DNA of 64,000 bases, taken from assembly GCA_002364615.1 (NCBI GenBank), contig DEYP01000025.1:62001-126000 (forward strand). Direction: 5' to 3'. Below are positions 28,295 through 36,527 of the stretch, in pieces. Within the stretch, counting starts at the first letter, position 1. Each line of letters begins with the position of its first letter. The position numbers and the translations under genes are program-made. The notes beneath the pieces were generated by a model that ran no database searches, was not told where the DNA came from, and saw only the letters and a program-made list of their open reading frames with translations. The DNA is from Arsukibacterium sp. UBA3155. GTDB lineage: Bacteria; Pseudomonadota; Gammaproteobacteria; Enterobacterales; Alteromonadaceae.

Positions 28295-28636
28295 ATGAAA
28301 ACTACACTTATTTTCGCAGTATCTCTGGCAAGTGCCAGTATGGCAGTACCGGCAAGCGCCGATGTTTTTTACGAAGACAGTTATATCTATAACGCCTTAG
28401 TGCAGGTTTGTACCAACACGGCTGACGATGATCGCCGTAGCTTACACAACACTCTGCAGGAATACCGTATCAGCAAACAAAGTGCGGTAGAAAAAATAGT
28501 TTGCAATGGCAAATTGTTAACCGATTTTGCAAGGCTTAATCAGGCGACAAAAGTGGTTGCGATGCTTAAGCCGTACGAAGATCGGATCAAAGGCCGTGTC
28601 ACAATTCATGACGTAGCAGCGCCTGCGGCAAATTAA
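28295..28636 (+). CDS. Exported DUF3718 protein
   Basis: A 113-residue protein with AGAGGA before the ATG at 28295 and a signal peptide (KTTLIFAVSLASASMAVPASA). The mature protein (DVFYEDSYIYNALVQVC...) has two cysteines, at VCTN and VCNGK, which may pair in the periplasm, and matches the DUF3718 family found in Alteromonadales and vibrios. The function is unknown. A strong terminator follows. A longer in-frame reading back to 28217 is rejected because it would move the signal peptide inside the protein. Confidence 0.8.
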   Translation: MKTTLIFAVSLASASMAVPASADVFYEDSYIYNALVQVCTNTADDDRRSLHNTLQEYRISKQSAVEKIVCNGKLLTDFARLNQATKVVAMLKPYEDRIKGRVTIHDVAAPAAN

Positions 28637-28670
28637 TGCCACAGCTCAAAATCAGCGCGCAGTTACTGCC

Positions 28671-28695
28671 AAAAGCCGCTACAATAGCGGCTTTT
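28671..28695 (+). terminator. Intrinsic terminator after the DUF3718 gene
   Basis: AAAAGCCGCT and AGCGGCTTTT form a perfect ten-base stem around ACAAT, ending in a TTTT run. It lies 34 bp after the stop at 28636. Confidence 0.85.
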
Positions 28696-28718
28696 CTACG
28701 TCTGACTGTTAAAACATC

Positions 28719-29423
28719 ATGTCACCTGCCATCGGCTTACAAAAAAATGCCATACTCTCTTTGCGCACCGAACAGCTGGCAAAAGCTAAGCGGGTGTTTA
28801 ACGCCCGTGGCAGCAAAGTGGTGCGCTGCCAGCAGTGTCTGCTGCCGGCCAGCGAATGTATTTGTGCAGCTAAACCTGTAGCCGCCGGCAACTGTGCCTT
28901 TTGTTTTATTATGTATACCGGCGAGTGCTACAAGCCAAGTAACACCGGGCGGCTAATTTGCGATGTTATCGCCGATAACCATGCGTTTGTCTGGGACCGC
29001 ACCCAACCTGATCCGGCATTACTGGCATTATTAACCGACAGCCGTTATGCCCCGGTGCTGGTCTTTCCGCAGCAGTATGCGGTACCAGAGCGCTGCCTGC
29101 AGGATACCCATCAGTTAGCGTTAGCTACCCGCGGCAAAATACCATTATTTGTGATGCTGGATGGCACCTGGCGTGAAGCAAAAAAAATGTTTAAAAGTGC
29201 TTACCTGGCAAAGTTGCCGGTACTGGGCATTCAGCCCGAGCAGGCATCACGTTATGCCCTGCGCGAAGCCGCTCATTTGCATCAGCTTTGCACTGCTGAA
29301 GTAGCCATTGAGGTGCTGGCAATGGCGGGCGAAATAAATGCGGCTAAGTGCCTGGCTGAGTATTTCAGCCAGTTTCGCCGAGCCTATCTGGTTGGCAAGC
29401 CACACTTAAATCTAAGCGAATGA
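28719..29423 (+). CDS. tapT: DTW-domain tRNA-uridine aminocarboxypropyltransferase
   Basis: A 234-residue enzyme of the DTW family. The name motif appears as LDGTWREAKKMF, and four cysteines in CQQCLLPASECIC make a likely metal-binding knuckle (about residues 46-58). E. coli TapT (YfiP) of this family transfers the aminocarboxypropyl group of SAM to uridine 47 of tRNA, making acp3U; the same reaction is expected here. SNTGRLICDV and the late YLVGKPHL are further family segments. The ribosome site is weak. The S4-domain gene follows 44 bp later. Confidence 0.88.
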   Translation: MSPAIGLQKNAILSLRTEQLAKAKRVFNARGSKVVRCQQCLLPASECICAAKPVAAGNCAFCFIMYTGECYKPSNTGRLICDVIADNHAFVWDRTQPDPALLALLTDSRYAPVLVFPQQYAVPERCLQDTHQLALATRGKIPLFVMLDGTWREAKKMFKSAYLAKLPVLGIQPEQASRYALREAAHLHQLCTAEVAIEVLAMAGEINAAKCLAEYFSQFRRAYLVGKPHLNLSE

Positions 29424-29467
29424 ACCTAAGCGAACCCGCTAACATTACTGAATAAAAGGCCTATTTT

Positions 29468-29695
29468 ATGAGCAACAACACCCGTGACGTTATTTTAAGC
29501 AAGCAGCCGGTAGAGTTATATAAAGTGTTAAAATTTGAAGGGTTATGCAGCAGTGGTGGTGAAGCCAAAGCGGCAGTCGATGCCGGCCTGGTAAAAGTAA
29601 ACGGGGTGGTGGAAACCCAGAAACGCAAACAGGTAACTGCCGGTGATACCCTTATATTTGGCAGCGAAACCCTGAACCTGAAATCAGCGCAATAA
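29468..29695 (+). CDS. YbcJ-like S4-domain RNA-binding protein
   Basis: A 75-residue protein made almost entirely of one S4 RNA-binding fold: VELYKVLKFEGLCSSGGEAKAAVDAGLVKVNGVVETQKRK. The SGGEAK turn and VNGxxExxKRxQ segment are the typical RNA contact region. It belongs with E. coli YbcJ, whose structure suggests RNA binding without a catalytic domain; the exact RNA is unknown. AAGG lies nine bases before the ATG. It is likely co-transcribed with the tapT-like gene upstream, which would link two RNA-related functions. Confidence 0.88.
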   Translation: MSNNTRDVILSKQPVELYKVLKFEGLCSSGGEAKAAVDAGLVKVNGVVETQKRKQVTAGDTLIFGSETLNLKSAQ

Positions 29696-29767
29696 GGTGG
29701 CGAAAGCCCGGTTTATAATTACCAGGCTCATATCACTAATTATTAGCCACGCTATCAATATCCGGTA

Positions 29768-30736
29768 TTAGTGACCGGTATTAATGCAATCGCGGCCCTC
29801 GGCCTTTGCCCGGTACAGTGCGGTATCGGCCGCGCACAACAACGCCATGCTGGTGCGGTACTGGCCGCTGAATTCTGTTGCAACGCCCTGGCTGACTGAA
29901 ACACTGGTCGCTGCCGGTAAGCCGGCATCGCGAAACTGTAGTTGCCGTACGGCTTTTTGCACGTCCCGCGCCACCCTCATCGCACCGTCCTGATTATGAT
30001 TGGGCAGGATCAGGGCAAACTCTTCTCCGCCATAACGGGCGGCAAGTTTCGCCTCCAGCGGCATAGCCTGCATAATCGCAGCCGCCACTTTACGCAGGCA
30101 GGCATCGCCCTGAATATGGCCATAGCTATCGTTAAACTGTTTAAAGAAATCGATATCAATAATCACCACGCTAAGTGGCCGACGGTCATCGGTGCATTGT
30201 TGCCACTGTTTGTGCAGCTGCTCATCAAAACCACGGCGATTCGTCAGACCGGTTAACGCATCAGTGGTAGCCTGCTGTCGTAATTGCTCACACTCTGCCT
30301 TATAGCGGCTTAAATCGCGCATCACCAGCACTAAGCGTGCTTCAGGCTCCGGTAAAAACGACACTGACAGCTCGATGTCTTTCACCACACCATCGGCGCA
30401 GCGCAGTGCCATTTCGCTTGGCCCCGCCTGCAAGGATAACACTCGTTTAGCGACCATTTTCACCAGGCCATCATATTGCTGCTGACAGCGGCTGGTTAAA
30501 AACTCTGGCCAGCGCCTGCCGATTAACGGCGTACTAATGCAATTAAGTAATAACGCGGCTTTGGCATTGGCACACTCAATGATGCCATCCGGGCTGACAA
30601 TCAGCACCGCCTCGGCCAGATACTGAATAAAACTGCCAACATCCAGGCCGCTGGCCTGGCCATTTTCATCCGGCCACAGGCTGTCATCGTTCAGCGCCAT
30701 AGGTTGCAGTAAGGTTTTGTTGTGTGCAGTTTTCAT
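29768..30736 (-). CDS. PAS-GGDEF diguanylate cyclase
   Basis: A 322-residue protein with an N-terminal PAS domain (about 25-145; YLAEAVLIVSPDGIIECANAKA) and a C-terminal GGDEF domain (about 155-320). The active site reads RYGGEEFALILP and the metal-binding region DIDFFKQFNDSYGH is intact, so it should make cyclic di-GMP. I see no RxxD inhibitory site five residues before GGEEF, so product inhibition may be absent. No membrane span or signal peptide is visible; sensing is cytosolic. It stands alone, convergent with the S4 gene. Confidence 0.95.
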   Translation of the reverse strand: MKTAHNKTLLQPMALNDDSLWPDENGQASGLDVGSFIQYLAEAVLIVSPDGIIECANAKAALLLNCISTPLIGRRWPEFLTSRCQQQYDGLVKMVAKRVLSLQAGPSEMALRCADGVVKDIELSVSFLPEPEARLVLVMRDLSRYKAECEQLRQQATTDALTGLTNRRGFDEQLHKQWQQCTDDRRPLSVVIIDIDFFKQFNDSYGHIQGDACLRKVAAAIMQAMPLEAKLAARYGGEEFALILPNHNQDGAMRVARDVQKAVRQLQFRDAGLPAATSVSVSQGVATEFSGQYRTSMALLCAADTALYRAKAEGRDCINTGH

Positions 30737-30868
30737 CGGCGTATCTCACTAAATTGGTTTAACTGCTGCCAACTTTAGCTTTTTCTATACGTGTGAACCT
30801 TCTGACAACCTTCTGATTTAACCCACTGAATTTAATTGATTTACTTGAAAGAAATTTCTAAATATAAC

Positions 30869-30886
30869 AAGCCCGTCAGCGGGCTT
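30869..30886 (-). terminator. Terminator after the DUF1888 gene
   Basis: AAGCCCG and CGGGCTT flank TCAG; with one mismatch the stem extends four more A-T pairs on each side. It lies 28 bp beyond the stop of the minus-strand gene ending at 30914. Confidence 0.75.
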
Positions 30887-30913
30887 ATTATATTTATCTG
30901 CTAATTTCAGCGG

Positions 30914-31288
30914 TTATTGAGGTGGTACATTTTTAACTTCAGGATCCGGGCTTAAGATCATAAGGGTGTTTGTCGTGTTTGTAAGAACAAACTGGAATTT
31001 GCTGCTGCCAGCTGTTTGGTCAGTATCAACCATCTGCAATTGCATGCCATCCGCTGATACCGCAACACTGTCAATCACCCCATCAAAAGGAGTGGTAAAA
31101 CCGGCACCGGAAAATTTCAGGCCTTTGCCAGTATTATCGACCAGCTGATAAGTAATGGTTTCAGCCAGCGTCACGGTCACATCACCATCAATTGGCTGAC
31201 CGCCACTGTCTAAATAGCTAAATTGGGGTTCACCGTTTACCAGATTAACCATAACCTGAATTAATTCTGAAGCCTGAGGATTGACCAT
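30914..31288 (-). CDS. DUF1888 (DP-EP) self-cleaving endopeptidase homologue
   Basis: A 124-residue protein starting at the ATG at 31288, chosen because AAGGA lies eight bases upstream; nine more in-frame codons have no such site. It is rich in beta strands and has no signal peptide. The C-terminal [14 protein letters not shown] holds Asp115-Pro116 nine residues from the end, and Lys97 lies 18 residues before that Asp. As I recall, Shewanella oneidensis SO1698 (125 residues) cuts itself after Asp116, leaving a short peptide, and links Lys98 to Asp116. Length, spacing and motif match, so this is very probably an orthologue, with the same self-cleavage expected. It starts 36 bp after the large STAND regulator on the same strand. 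Confidence 0.82.
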   Translation of the reverse strand: MVNPQASELIQVMVNLVNGEPQFSYLDSGGQPIDGDVTVTLAETITYQLVDNTGKGLKFSGAGFTTPFDGVIDSVAVSADGMQLQMVDTDQTAGSSKFQFVLTNTTNTLMILSPDPEVKNVPPQ

Positions 31289-31324
31289 CTGTTTTTCCTT
31301 ATTTTTGTGATTCAAATTGAAGTG

Positions 31325-34300
31325 TTAAAAGTTAAAATTTAATACGCCATGTTGCTTCAATAGCATTACAACGTCGGACTGAATATCCAATGCTCCCTGA
31401 CAGTCAAGCGCTTTAACATAGGGAATGGTAAATTCAGGCTCTTTGTTTTTTTTGACGATATCGGCAAGATCGTTCAGCGCATTTTGACAAAACGTTTGCG
31501 CTTCTTGCCGCTGGGTTTTAGACAGTGCTTTTGCTAACAGCAGATAGCTGTTTGATCTGGCCACAATAAAACGAAGATTACTGCTGTTTTCTCTGATCAG
31601 TTCCTGATACGCGGCAAGCGCTTGCTGGCTATAGCGGATACTTGTTTGAACATCGCCTCTGGCAAGCAGCTGTTCTGCAGCAGTCAGCCATTGCCTGGCC
31701 AGCATCTGCCTGTCTGTCAATGCAGACAAATCTGAGCCATCCTGTTGTAACAACTCAGCCAATTGTGCCGGACTTTGTTTAATATGTTGCACAGAGTTAT
31801 CCGGCGAAAATTTCAGTGACTGATAAAAAGCGTAGTATTTATTGTTTCGCCAGCGACTGCTGTCGGGGTCTTGCGTAAGTGCTCTGTTGATAATCACAGT
31901 AGACGCCTCAACATTACTCAGGGCGTCCGAATGCTGTCCCAGAAAGCCCAGTAAATTTGCAGACAATTGGTAACTACTGACTAATATCTCCAATAAGTAG
32001 AGCTCTGCATCATTGCCAGCATTCAACATGGCTTGCTGAATATCATTATGCACAGATACAGCAGCACTGATATCGCCCTGTGCCAGCGCAGCGCTGGCCA
32101 GCCAGGAGCGGGTATTAGCAATATCTGCCAGCAGTTTTTTATTGTCTGGCTGCTGTGCTTGCACTAACAACCTTAACCGCAAAGACTCCTGAAAATTCTG
32201 CTGCGCAATATCAAATTGTTGACGATTCATAGCCAGCGAGCCCAAGGAGTTGGTGGCATACGACAACTCCATAATGGCATCTGAATCTTCAGGGGCTAAC
32301 TGATACATGCGCTCGCTATACTGGTAATAGCGCTGAAACTCAGGCTGAGTGCCCTGCCAGTTGCTGGCATCGTATTGTATTTGCCCGAGCCAGAACGCAT
32401 TGGCACCGAGTGTTTTTAACAGCTCTAAATTATCGGGCTGCTGCGCCAATACTGCTTCTAACTGCACTCTGGCGGCTTGTAATGCTGCTACTGCTTCGTC
32501 GGTTTTACCGCGCGAGTAGGCCACCTCGCCCATGGCCTCTAAGGTTTGGCCGTGCTGTAACCTGGCAGCAATACTTAAACTGCTGTCATCAGCGGAGTAA
32601 TCAGTAAAATATTCCAGCGCTTTATTGCTGATACCGTCGAGTAAGTCCATGCGGCCGATGCTGCGCAGTTTGTCGGCAAACTCGCCGACCATAAACCCCA
32701 GCAGGTTTTCTGCCGCCAGGCGCTTTTGCTGGGCCTGCTGCTCAGCATTAAAACTGCGCACGCCCATGGTCACCGCTGTCACAGTAAGTAGGCACAACAT
32801 GGTAAAGGTCGCGCGCCGGCTCCAGCGTTTTAACCGGGCTTTGTTGCTGGATGCCTGAATAAATTCCCGCTCTTCGGGGTCTAGCTGAAATAAACGGTTT
32901 TGCTTTAGTAACAGCGCTTCTTGCAGCGGTTTGCCCTCAGCCAGTAAATAAGCGTTGTTACGTTGCTCACTTTGCCAGCGCTGGCTTAAATGCAGCAAAC
33001 GGCTTTTTACGCTTAAGCTGTCAAAGTGTTCGGATATCCAGGCGGTGGCGCGCGGCCAGCGCCTTAGCAGCGCTTCGTGCGCGATACTAAAACTAGGCTC
33101 GCCGTGTTGCAGGTTAGACACAAACAAACGCTGCTCGATCATGGTATTGACCAGTGCCCGCTCGGCATCGGTGTGCAGCTGCTGGAGCCTGGCACTGCGG
33201 CTGGTAATGCTTTGCTCGTCTTCACGCAACGTTACCAGCAATGACAACACCTGCGGCAGGGCATTTTGCTCGATGTTGCTTAAGCCTTTAATGGCTTGTT
33301 CGGCATTTTTACCAATTGCGCCCTCAATGCCGCCCAGCGCGTTATACACGGACAACAGTAATTTATTGTCCTCGCTACGCTGCAAGTACAGCTGCTGCAA
33401 GGTGTATTGCAACATCGGCAAGGCATCGGGATTACTGGCTGCTTCCTGCACCAGTACTTCATCCAGCCCCTGCGCTGTCGCGGGGTCGGTGTCAAAGCTA
33501 AGGCCGGCGGCCAGCGCCGGTAAGCGGATCATTTGCAGTAAATCGGCACGGCCGGGGGCGGCTAAGTCAAAATGCGCGCCCTTTGCTTTACCCGCCATTA
33601 AGCTTGGGTAACCCACCAGATCGGGATAAAACTCGTTGCGACACGCGCTTAGCACCAGCACAGCGCCACTGCTGGCCAGTTGCTCCAATAGCCCAACAAA
33701 GTCGCTGCGCTGTTGCTCACTAAACAGAGGCGACGATAACAATACTTCCAGGCGGTCGACGAACAGCGCAAAACGCCGGGTGTACTGCCTGCCATTGGCT
33801 AGCAGCTGACGGCACTGCTGCAGCAGCGCGTCACTTTGGTGTTGTAGTTTATCCGCCAGGCTAGCGGCACTATCACCGGCAAACACCGGACTGTCGTTTA
33901 GCTCCCAATCCAGCAACGCACTGGCCAGGCTGCTAAATAACTGGTCTTTGCTGACATCGGCCAAATCCAGGCTGCTGTAAGATAGCACTTCAACGCCATT
34001 AAAGCCGCCCGGTTGCATCAGGTTAGGCATAACCCCGGCATTAATTAATGATGATTTACCGCTGCCACTGGGGCCGAGCAGCAGGCAAAAATCGCGGCCG
34101 AATTTAATTTGCTGTGCGATACGGCTAAGTAGCGTATCAATTTGTGCGCCACGACCAAAAAACACGCTGGCAAAACGCGCGTCATAGGCCTGCAAGCCCG
34201 GAAACGGCGAGCCTTGCTGCCAGCTGTGCTCGCTAACACTTTGCTGCTGCCCCAGTGGAAAACGCACTTCTGCCAGCGTGCGGTAACCGCGTTTGCGGAT

Positions 34301-34570
34301 GGTTTCAATATAACTGGGGTTGGTGGCGTTATCACCCAACGCTTTACGTAGCTGGGTCAGTATTTTATGCAGCGGATTATCGCCTGTGGCAGTTCCCGGC
34401 CAGCAGTGACTGACAATATCATCGGTAGTGAATACTTCACCCGGCTTACTGCACAACAACACCAGTACATCCATCGCTTTAGGCTCAAGCTGTTGCTGCT
34501 GCTTGCCCTGGCGCAATAAGTTGGCTGCCGGCTCTACCTGCCAGGCACCAAAGAAAAATGACTCACTCAT
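31325..34570 (-). CDS. Membrane-anchored winged-helix / STAND ATPase / TPR regulator
   Basis: A 1081-residue protein. Residues 5-105 are an OmpR/CadC-type winged-helix DNA-binding domain (LEPKAMDVLVLLCSKPGEVF ... IETIRKRGYR). From about 125 comes an nSTAND1-type NTPase: FFGRGAQIDTL, Walker A GPSGSGKS at 166-173 and a Walker-B-like LFVDRLEVL. A membrane span sits near 580-600 (FTMLCLLTVTAVTMGVRSF). The last ~470 residues are helical TPR-like repeats (for example LEAMGEVAYSRGKTDEAVAAL), which topology would place outside the cytoplasm. It looks like a one-component regulator that couples an extracytoplasmic signal to nucleotide-driven change in DNA binding. It is the first gene of a two-gene unit with the DUF1888 protein. 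Confidence 0.87.
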   Translation of the reverse strand: MSESFFFGAWQVEPAANLLRQGKQQQQLEPKAMDVLVLLCSKPGEVFTTDDIVSHCWPGTATGDNPLHKILTQLRKALGDNATNPSYIETIRKRGYRTLAEVRFPLGQQQSVSEHSWQQGSPFPGLQAYDARFASVFFGRGAQIDTLLSRIAQQIKFGRDFCLLLGPSGSGKSSLINAGVMPNLMQPGGFNGVEVLSYSSLDLADVSKDQLFSSLASALLDWELNDSPVFAGDSAASLADKLQHQSDALLQQCRQLLANGRQYTRRFALFVDRLEVLLSSPLFSEQQRSDFVGLLEQLASSGAVLVLSACRNEFYPDLVGYPSLMAGKAKGAHFDLAAPGRADLLQMIRLPALAAGLSFDTDPATAQGLDEVLVQEAASNPDALPMLQYTLQQLYLQRSEDNKLLLSVYNALGGIEGAIGKNAEQAIKGLSNIEQNALPQVLSLLVTLREDEQSITSRSARLQQLHTDAERALVNTMIEQRLFVSNLQHGEPSFSIAHEALLRRWPRATAWISEHFDSLSVKSRLLHLSQRWQSEQRNNAYLLAEGKPLQEALLLKQNRLFQLDPEEREFIQASSNKARLKRWSRRATFTMLCLLTVTAVTMGVRSFNAEQQAQQKRLAAENLLGFMVGEFADKLRSIGRMDLLDGISNKALEYFTDYSADDSSLSIAARLQHGQTLEAMGEVAYSRGKTDEAVAALQAARVQLEAVLAQQPDNLELLKTLGANAFWLGQIQYDASNWQGTQPEFQRYYQYSERMYQLAPEDSDAIMELSYATNSLGSLAMNRQQFDIAQQNFQESLRLRLLVQAQQPDNKKLLADIANTRSWLASAALAQGDISAAVSVHNDIQQAMLNAGNDAELYLLEILVSSYQLSANLLGFLGQHSDALSNVEASTVIINRALTQDPDSSRWRNNKYYAFYQSLKFSPDNSVQHIKQSPAQLAELLQQDGSDLSALTDRQMLARQWLTAAEQLLARGDVQTSIRYSQQALAAYQELIRENSSNLRFIVARSNSYLLLAKALSKTQRQEAQTFCQNALNDLADIVKKNKEPEFTIPYVKALDCQGALDIQSDVVMLLKQHGVLNFNF

Positions 34571-34683
34571 AAAAGACTTTTTAATAACGACTATGCCCTA
34601 AACATATCACGCCGGGCTAATTTAGTTTAGTGCTTAATACGGGCATAACGTGACGGAGCTAACCGTGCTTACAGCTATAAAAA

Positions 34684-34703
34684 AGGCAGCCTAACGGCTG
34701 CCT
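34684..34703 (-). terminator. Intrinsic terminator after aceA
   Basis: AGGCAGCC and GGCTGCCT pair around TAAC. Read on the minus strand the stem is followed by a run of seven T, a typical terminator, 45 bp after the aceA stop. Confidence 0.85.
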
Positions 34704-34748
34704 GGGGTCAACTGACCACGTAGCGAAACAATTTAAGCAACCAATCGT

Positions 34749-36335
34749 TTAAAACTGATTCATGGTGTTGTCTTTACCACCGGCTTTTAACGCTGCTTCG
34801 CCTGAGAAGTACTCTTTGTGATCATCACCAATGTCTGAACCCGACATGTTCTGGTGTTTGACACAGGCAATACCCTCGCGGATTTCTTTACGTTGCACGC
34901 CGGCGACATAACCCAGCATACCGGCTTCACCAAAATACTCTTTTGCCAGGTTGTCGGTAGACAAGGCAGCAGTATGGTACGTTGGCAAGGTAATTAAGTG
35001 GTGGAAAATACCGGCATCGCGAGCCGCATCGGCCTGGAAAGTACGAATACGCTCATCCGCTTCCTGTGCCAGTTCCGTGCTGTCGTATTCGGCGCTCATT
35101 AATGCCTTACGATCGTACTGGCCGACATCTTTACCGGCTTTCTCCCAGGCATCAAACACCTGCTGGCGGAAATTCAGGGTCCAGTTAAAGGACGGACTGT
35201 TGTTATATACCAGCTTAGCGTTTGGCACCACTTCACGAATACGGTTTACCATTTCAGCAATCTGGCCAACGTGCGGTTTCTCGGTTTCAATCCACAGCAA
35301 GTCGGCGCCGTTCTGCAGTGAGGTAATACAATCGAGCACGACCCGGTCAATACCACTGCCTTTTTTAAACTGAAACAGGCCACTGGCTAAACGTTTTGGT
35401 TTTAACAGTTTGCCGTCAGCTTTTACCACCACATCGCCATTAGCAATATCGTCAGCACCGCTAATCACATCACCATCCAGGAAGCTGTTATATAAGTCGC
35501 CTAAATCGCCCGGCTCGTTGGTTACTGCAATTTGTTTAGTTAAACCTGCGCCCAGAGAGTCGGTGCGGGCCACGATAATGCCGTTATCAATGCCCAGCTC
35601 TAAAAAGGCGTAGCGTACGGCGTTAATTTTGGCCAGAAAATCGGCATGTGGCACGGTGACCTTGCCATCCTGGTGTCCACATTGCTTTTCATCCGACACC
35701 TGGTTTTCAATCTGGATTGCACAGGCACCGGCTTCGATCATTTTCTTTGCCAGTAAGTAGGTCGCTTCGGCGTTACCAAAACCGGCGTCAATGTCGGCAA
35801 TAATTGGCACCACGTGGGTGTCGAAATTATCTATTTTCGCCTGGATCTCAGCTTTTTTGGCTGCATCGGTCGCGTCGTCCAACTGGCGGAATAAGCCACC
35901 CAGTTCACGGGCATCCGCCTGGCGCAAAAAGGTGTACAACTCTTCAATTAATGCAGGAACTGAGGTTTTCTCATGCATGGACTGATCAGGCAGTGGCCCA
36001 AACTCCGAGCGTAATGCGGCAATCATCCAACCCGACAAATACAGGTACTTTTTCTTTGTGGTACCGAAATGTTTCTTGATAGCGATCATTTTTTGCTGGC
36101 CAATAAAACCATGCCAGCAGCCTAATGACTGAGTGTACTGACTGGTATCACCGTCATAAGCTTCCATGTCAGCGCGCATAATGTCTGCCGTGTACTGAGC
36201 GATGTCCAGTCCCGTTTTAAAGCGGTTTTGCAGTTTCATCCGTGCGGCGTATTCCGGGCTAATCGCGTTCCAGGCAGAACCGACCTCTTTGCATACGTTG
36301 TCGAAGTGTCTGATATCATCTTGATAAGCTGTCAT
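34749..36335 (-). CDS. aceA: Isocitrate lyase
   Basis: A 528-residue enzyme that splits isocitrate into succinate and glyoxylate, first step of the glyoxylate shunt. The ATG at 36335 has AAGGA eight bases before; a further in-frame start 14 codons upstream lacks this. It is the larger type of isocitrate lyase (over 500 residues, compared with about 430 in E. coli). The catalytic segment reads DEKQCGHQDGK, with the Cys nucleophile; IADIDAGFGNAEA and IVARTDSLGA are substrate and metal motifs. It is divergent from the LysR gene, with a palindrome between them, and has its own terminator. Confidence 0.97.
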   Translation of the reverse strand: MTAYQDDIRHFDNVCKEVGSAWNAISPEYAARMKLQNRFKTGLDIAQYTADIMRADMEAYDGDTSQYTQSLGCWHGFIGQQKMIAIKKHFGTTKKKYLYLSGWMIAALRSEFGPLPDQSMHEKTSVPALIEELYTFLRQADARELGGLFRQLDDATDAAKKAEIQAKIDNFDTHVVPIIADIDAGFGNAEATYLLAKKMIEAGACAIQIENQVSDEKQCGHQDGKVTVPHADFLAKINAVRYAFLELGIDNGIIVARTDSLGAGLTKQIAVTNEPGDLGDLYNSFLDGDVISGADDIANGDVVVKADGKLLKPKRLASGLFQFKKGSGIDRVVLDCITSLQNGADLLWIETEKPHVGQIAEMVNRIREVVPNAKLVYNNSPSFNWTLNFRQQVFDAWEKAGKDVGQYDRKALMSAEYDSTELAQEADERIRTFQADAARDAGIFHHLITLPTYHTAALSTDNLAKEYFGEAGMLGYVAGVQRKEIREGIACVKHQNMSGSDIGDDHKEYFSGEAALKAGGKDNTMNQF

Positions 36336-36419
36336 GGCCGTTTCCTTTTCTAAAACTGTTGTGCGGGTTGTTGTCATTCACTATAGATAACAAAACAACA
36401 ATTCATCCAGCTGATTTTT

Positions 36420-36433
36420 ATGATGCTCATCAT
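36420..36433. promoter_or_regulatory. Candidate operator between aceA and the LysR gene
   Basis: A perfect inverted repeat, ATGATG-CT-CATCAT, lies in the 192-bp divergent region, 85 bp before the aceA start and 95 bp before the regulator start. LysR proteins commonly bind such dyads in divergent promoters. Confidence 0.5.
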
Positions 36434-36527
36434 TTTCCTTGTGAATACCAAGTTGCGCTTGACGAGCACAGCCCAGCCAATGTTATGATTCAACTCAGTT
36501 ATAGTTGTAGCCAAAGGCATTTTGCAG

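Noticed and set aside
28636-28881. Small frame overlapping the start of the tapT-like gene
   Set aside because: It spans a perfect intrinsic terminator and lies out of frame with the conserved DTW protein.
32955-33611. A 218-codon plus-strand frame within the STAND regulator
   Set aside because: It is antisense to a well-supported gene with clear domains, is Ser/Cys/Leu-rich in a non-protein-like way and has no ribosome site.
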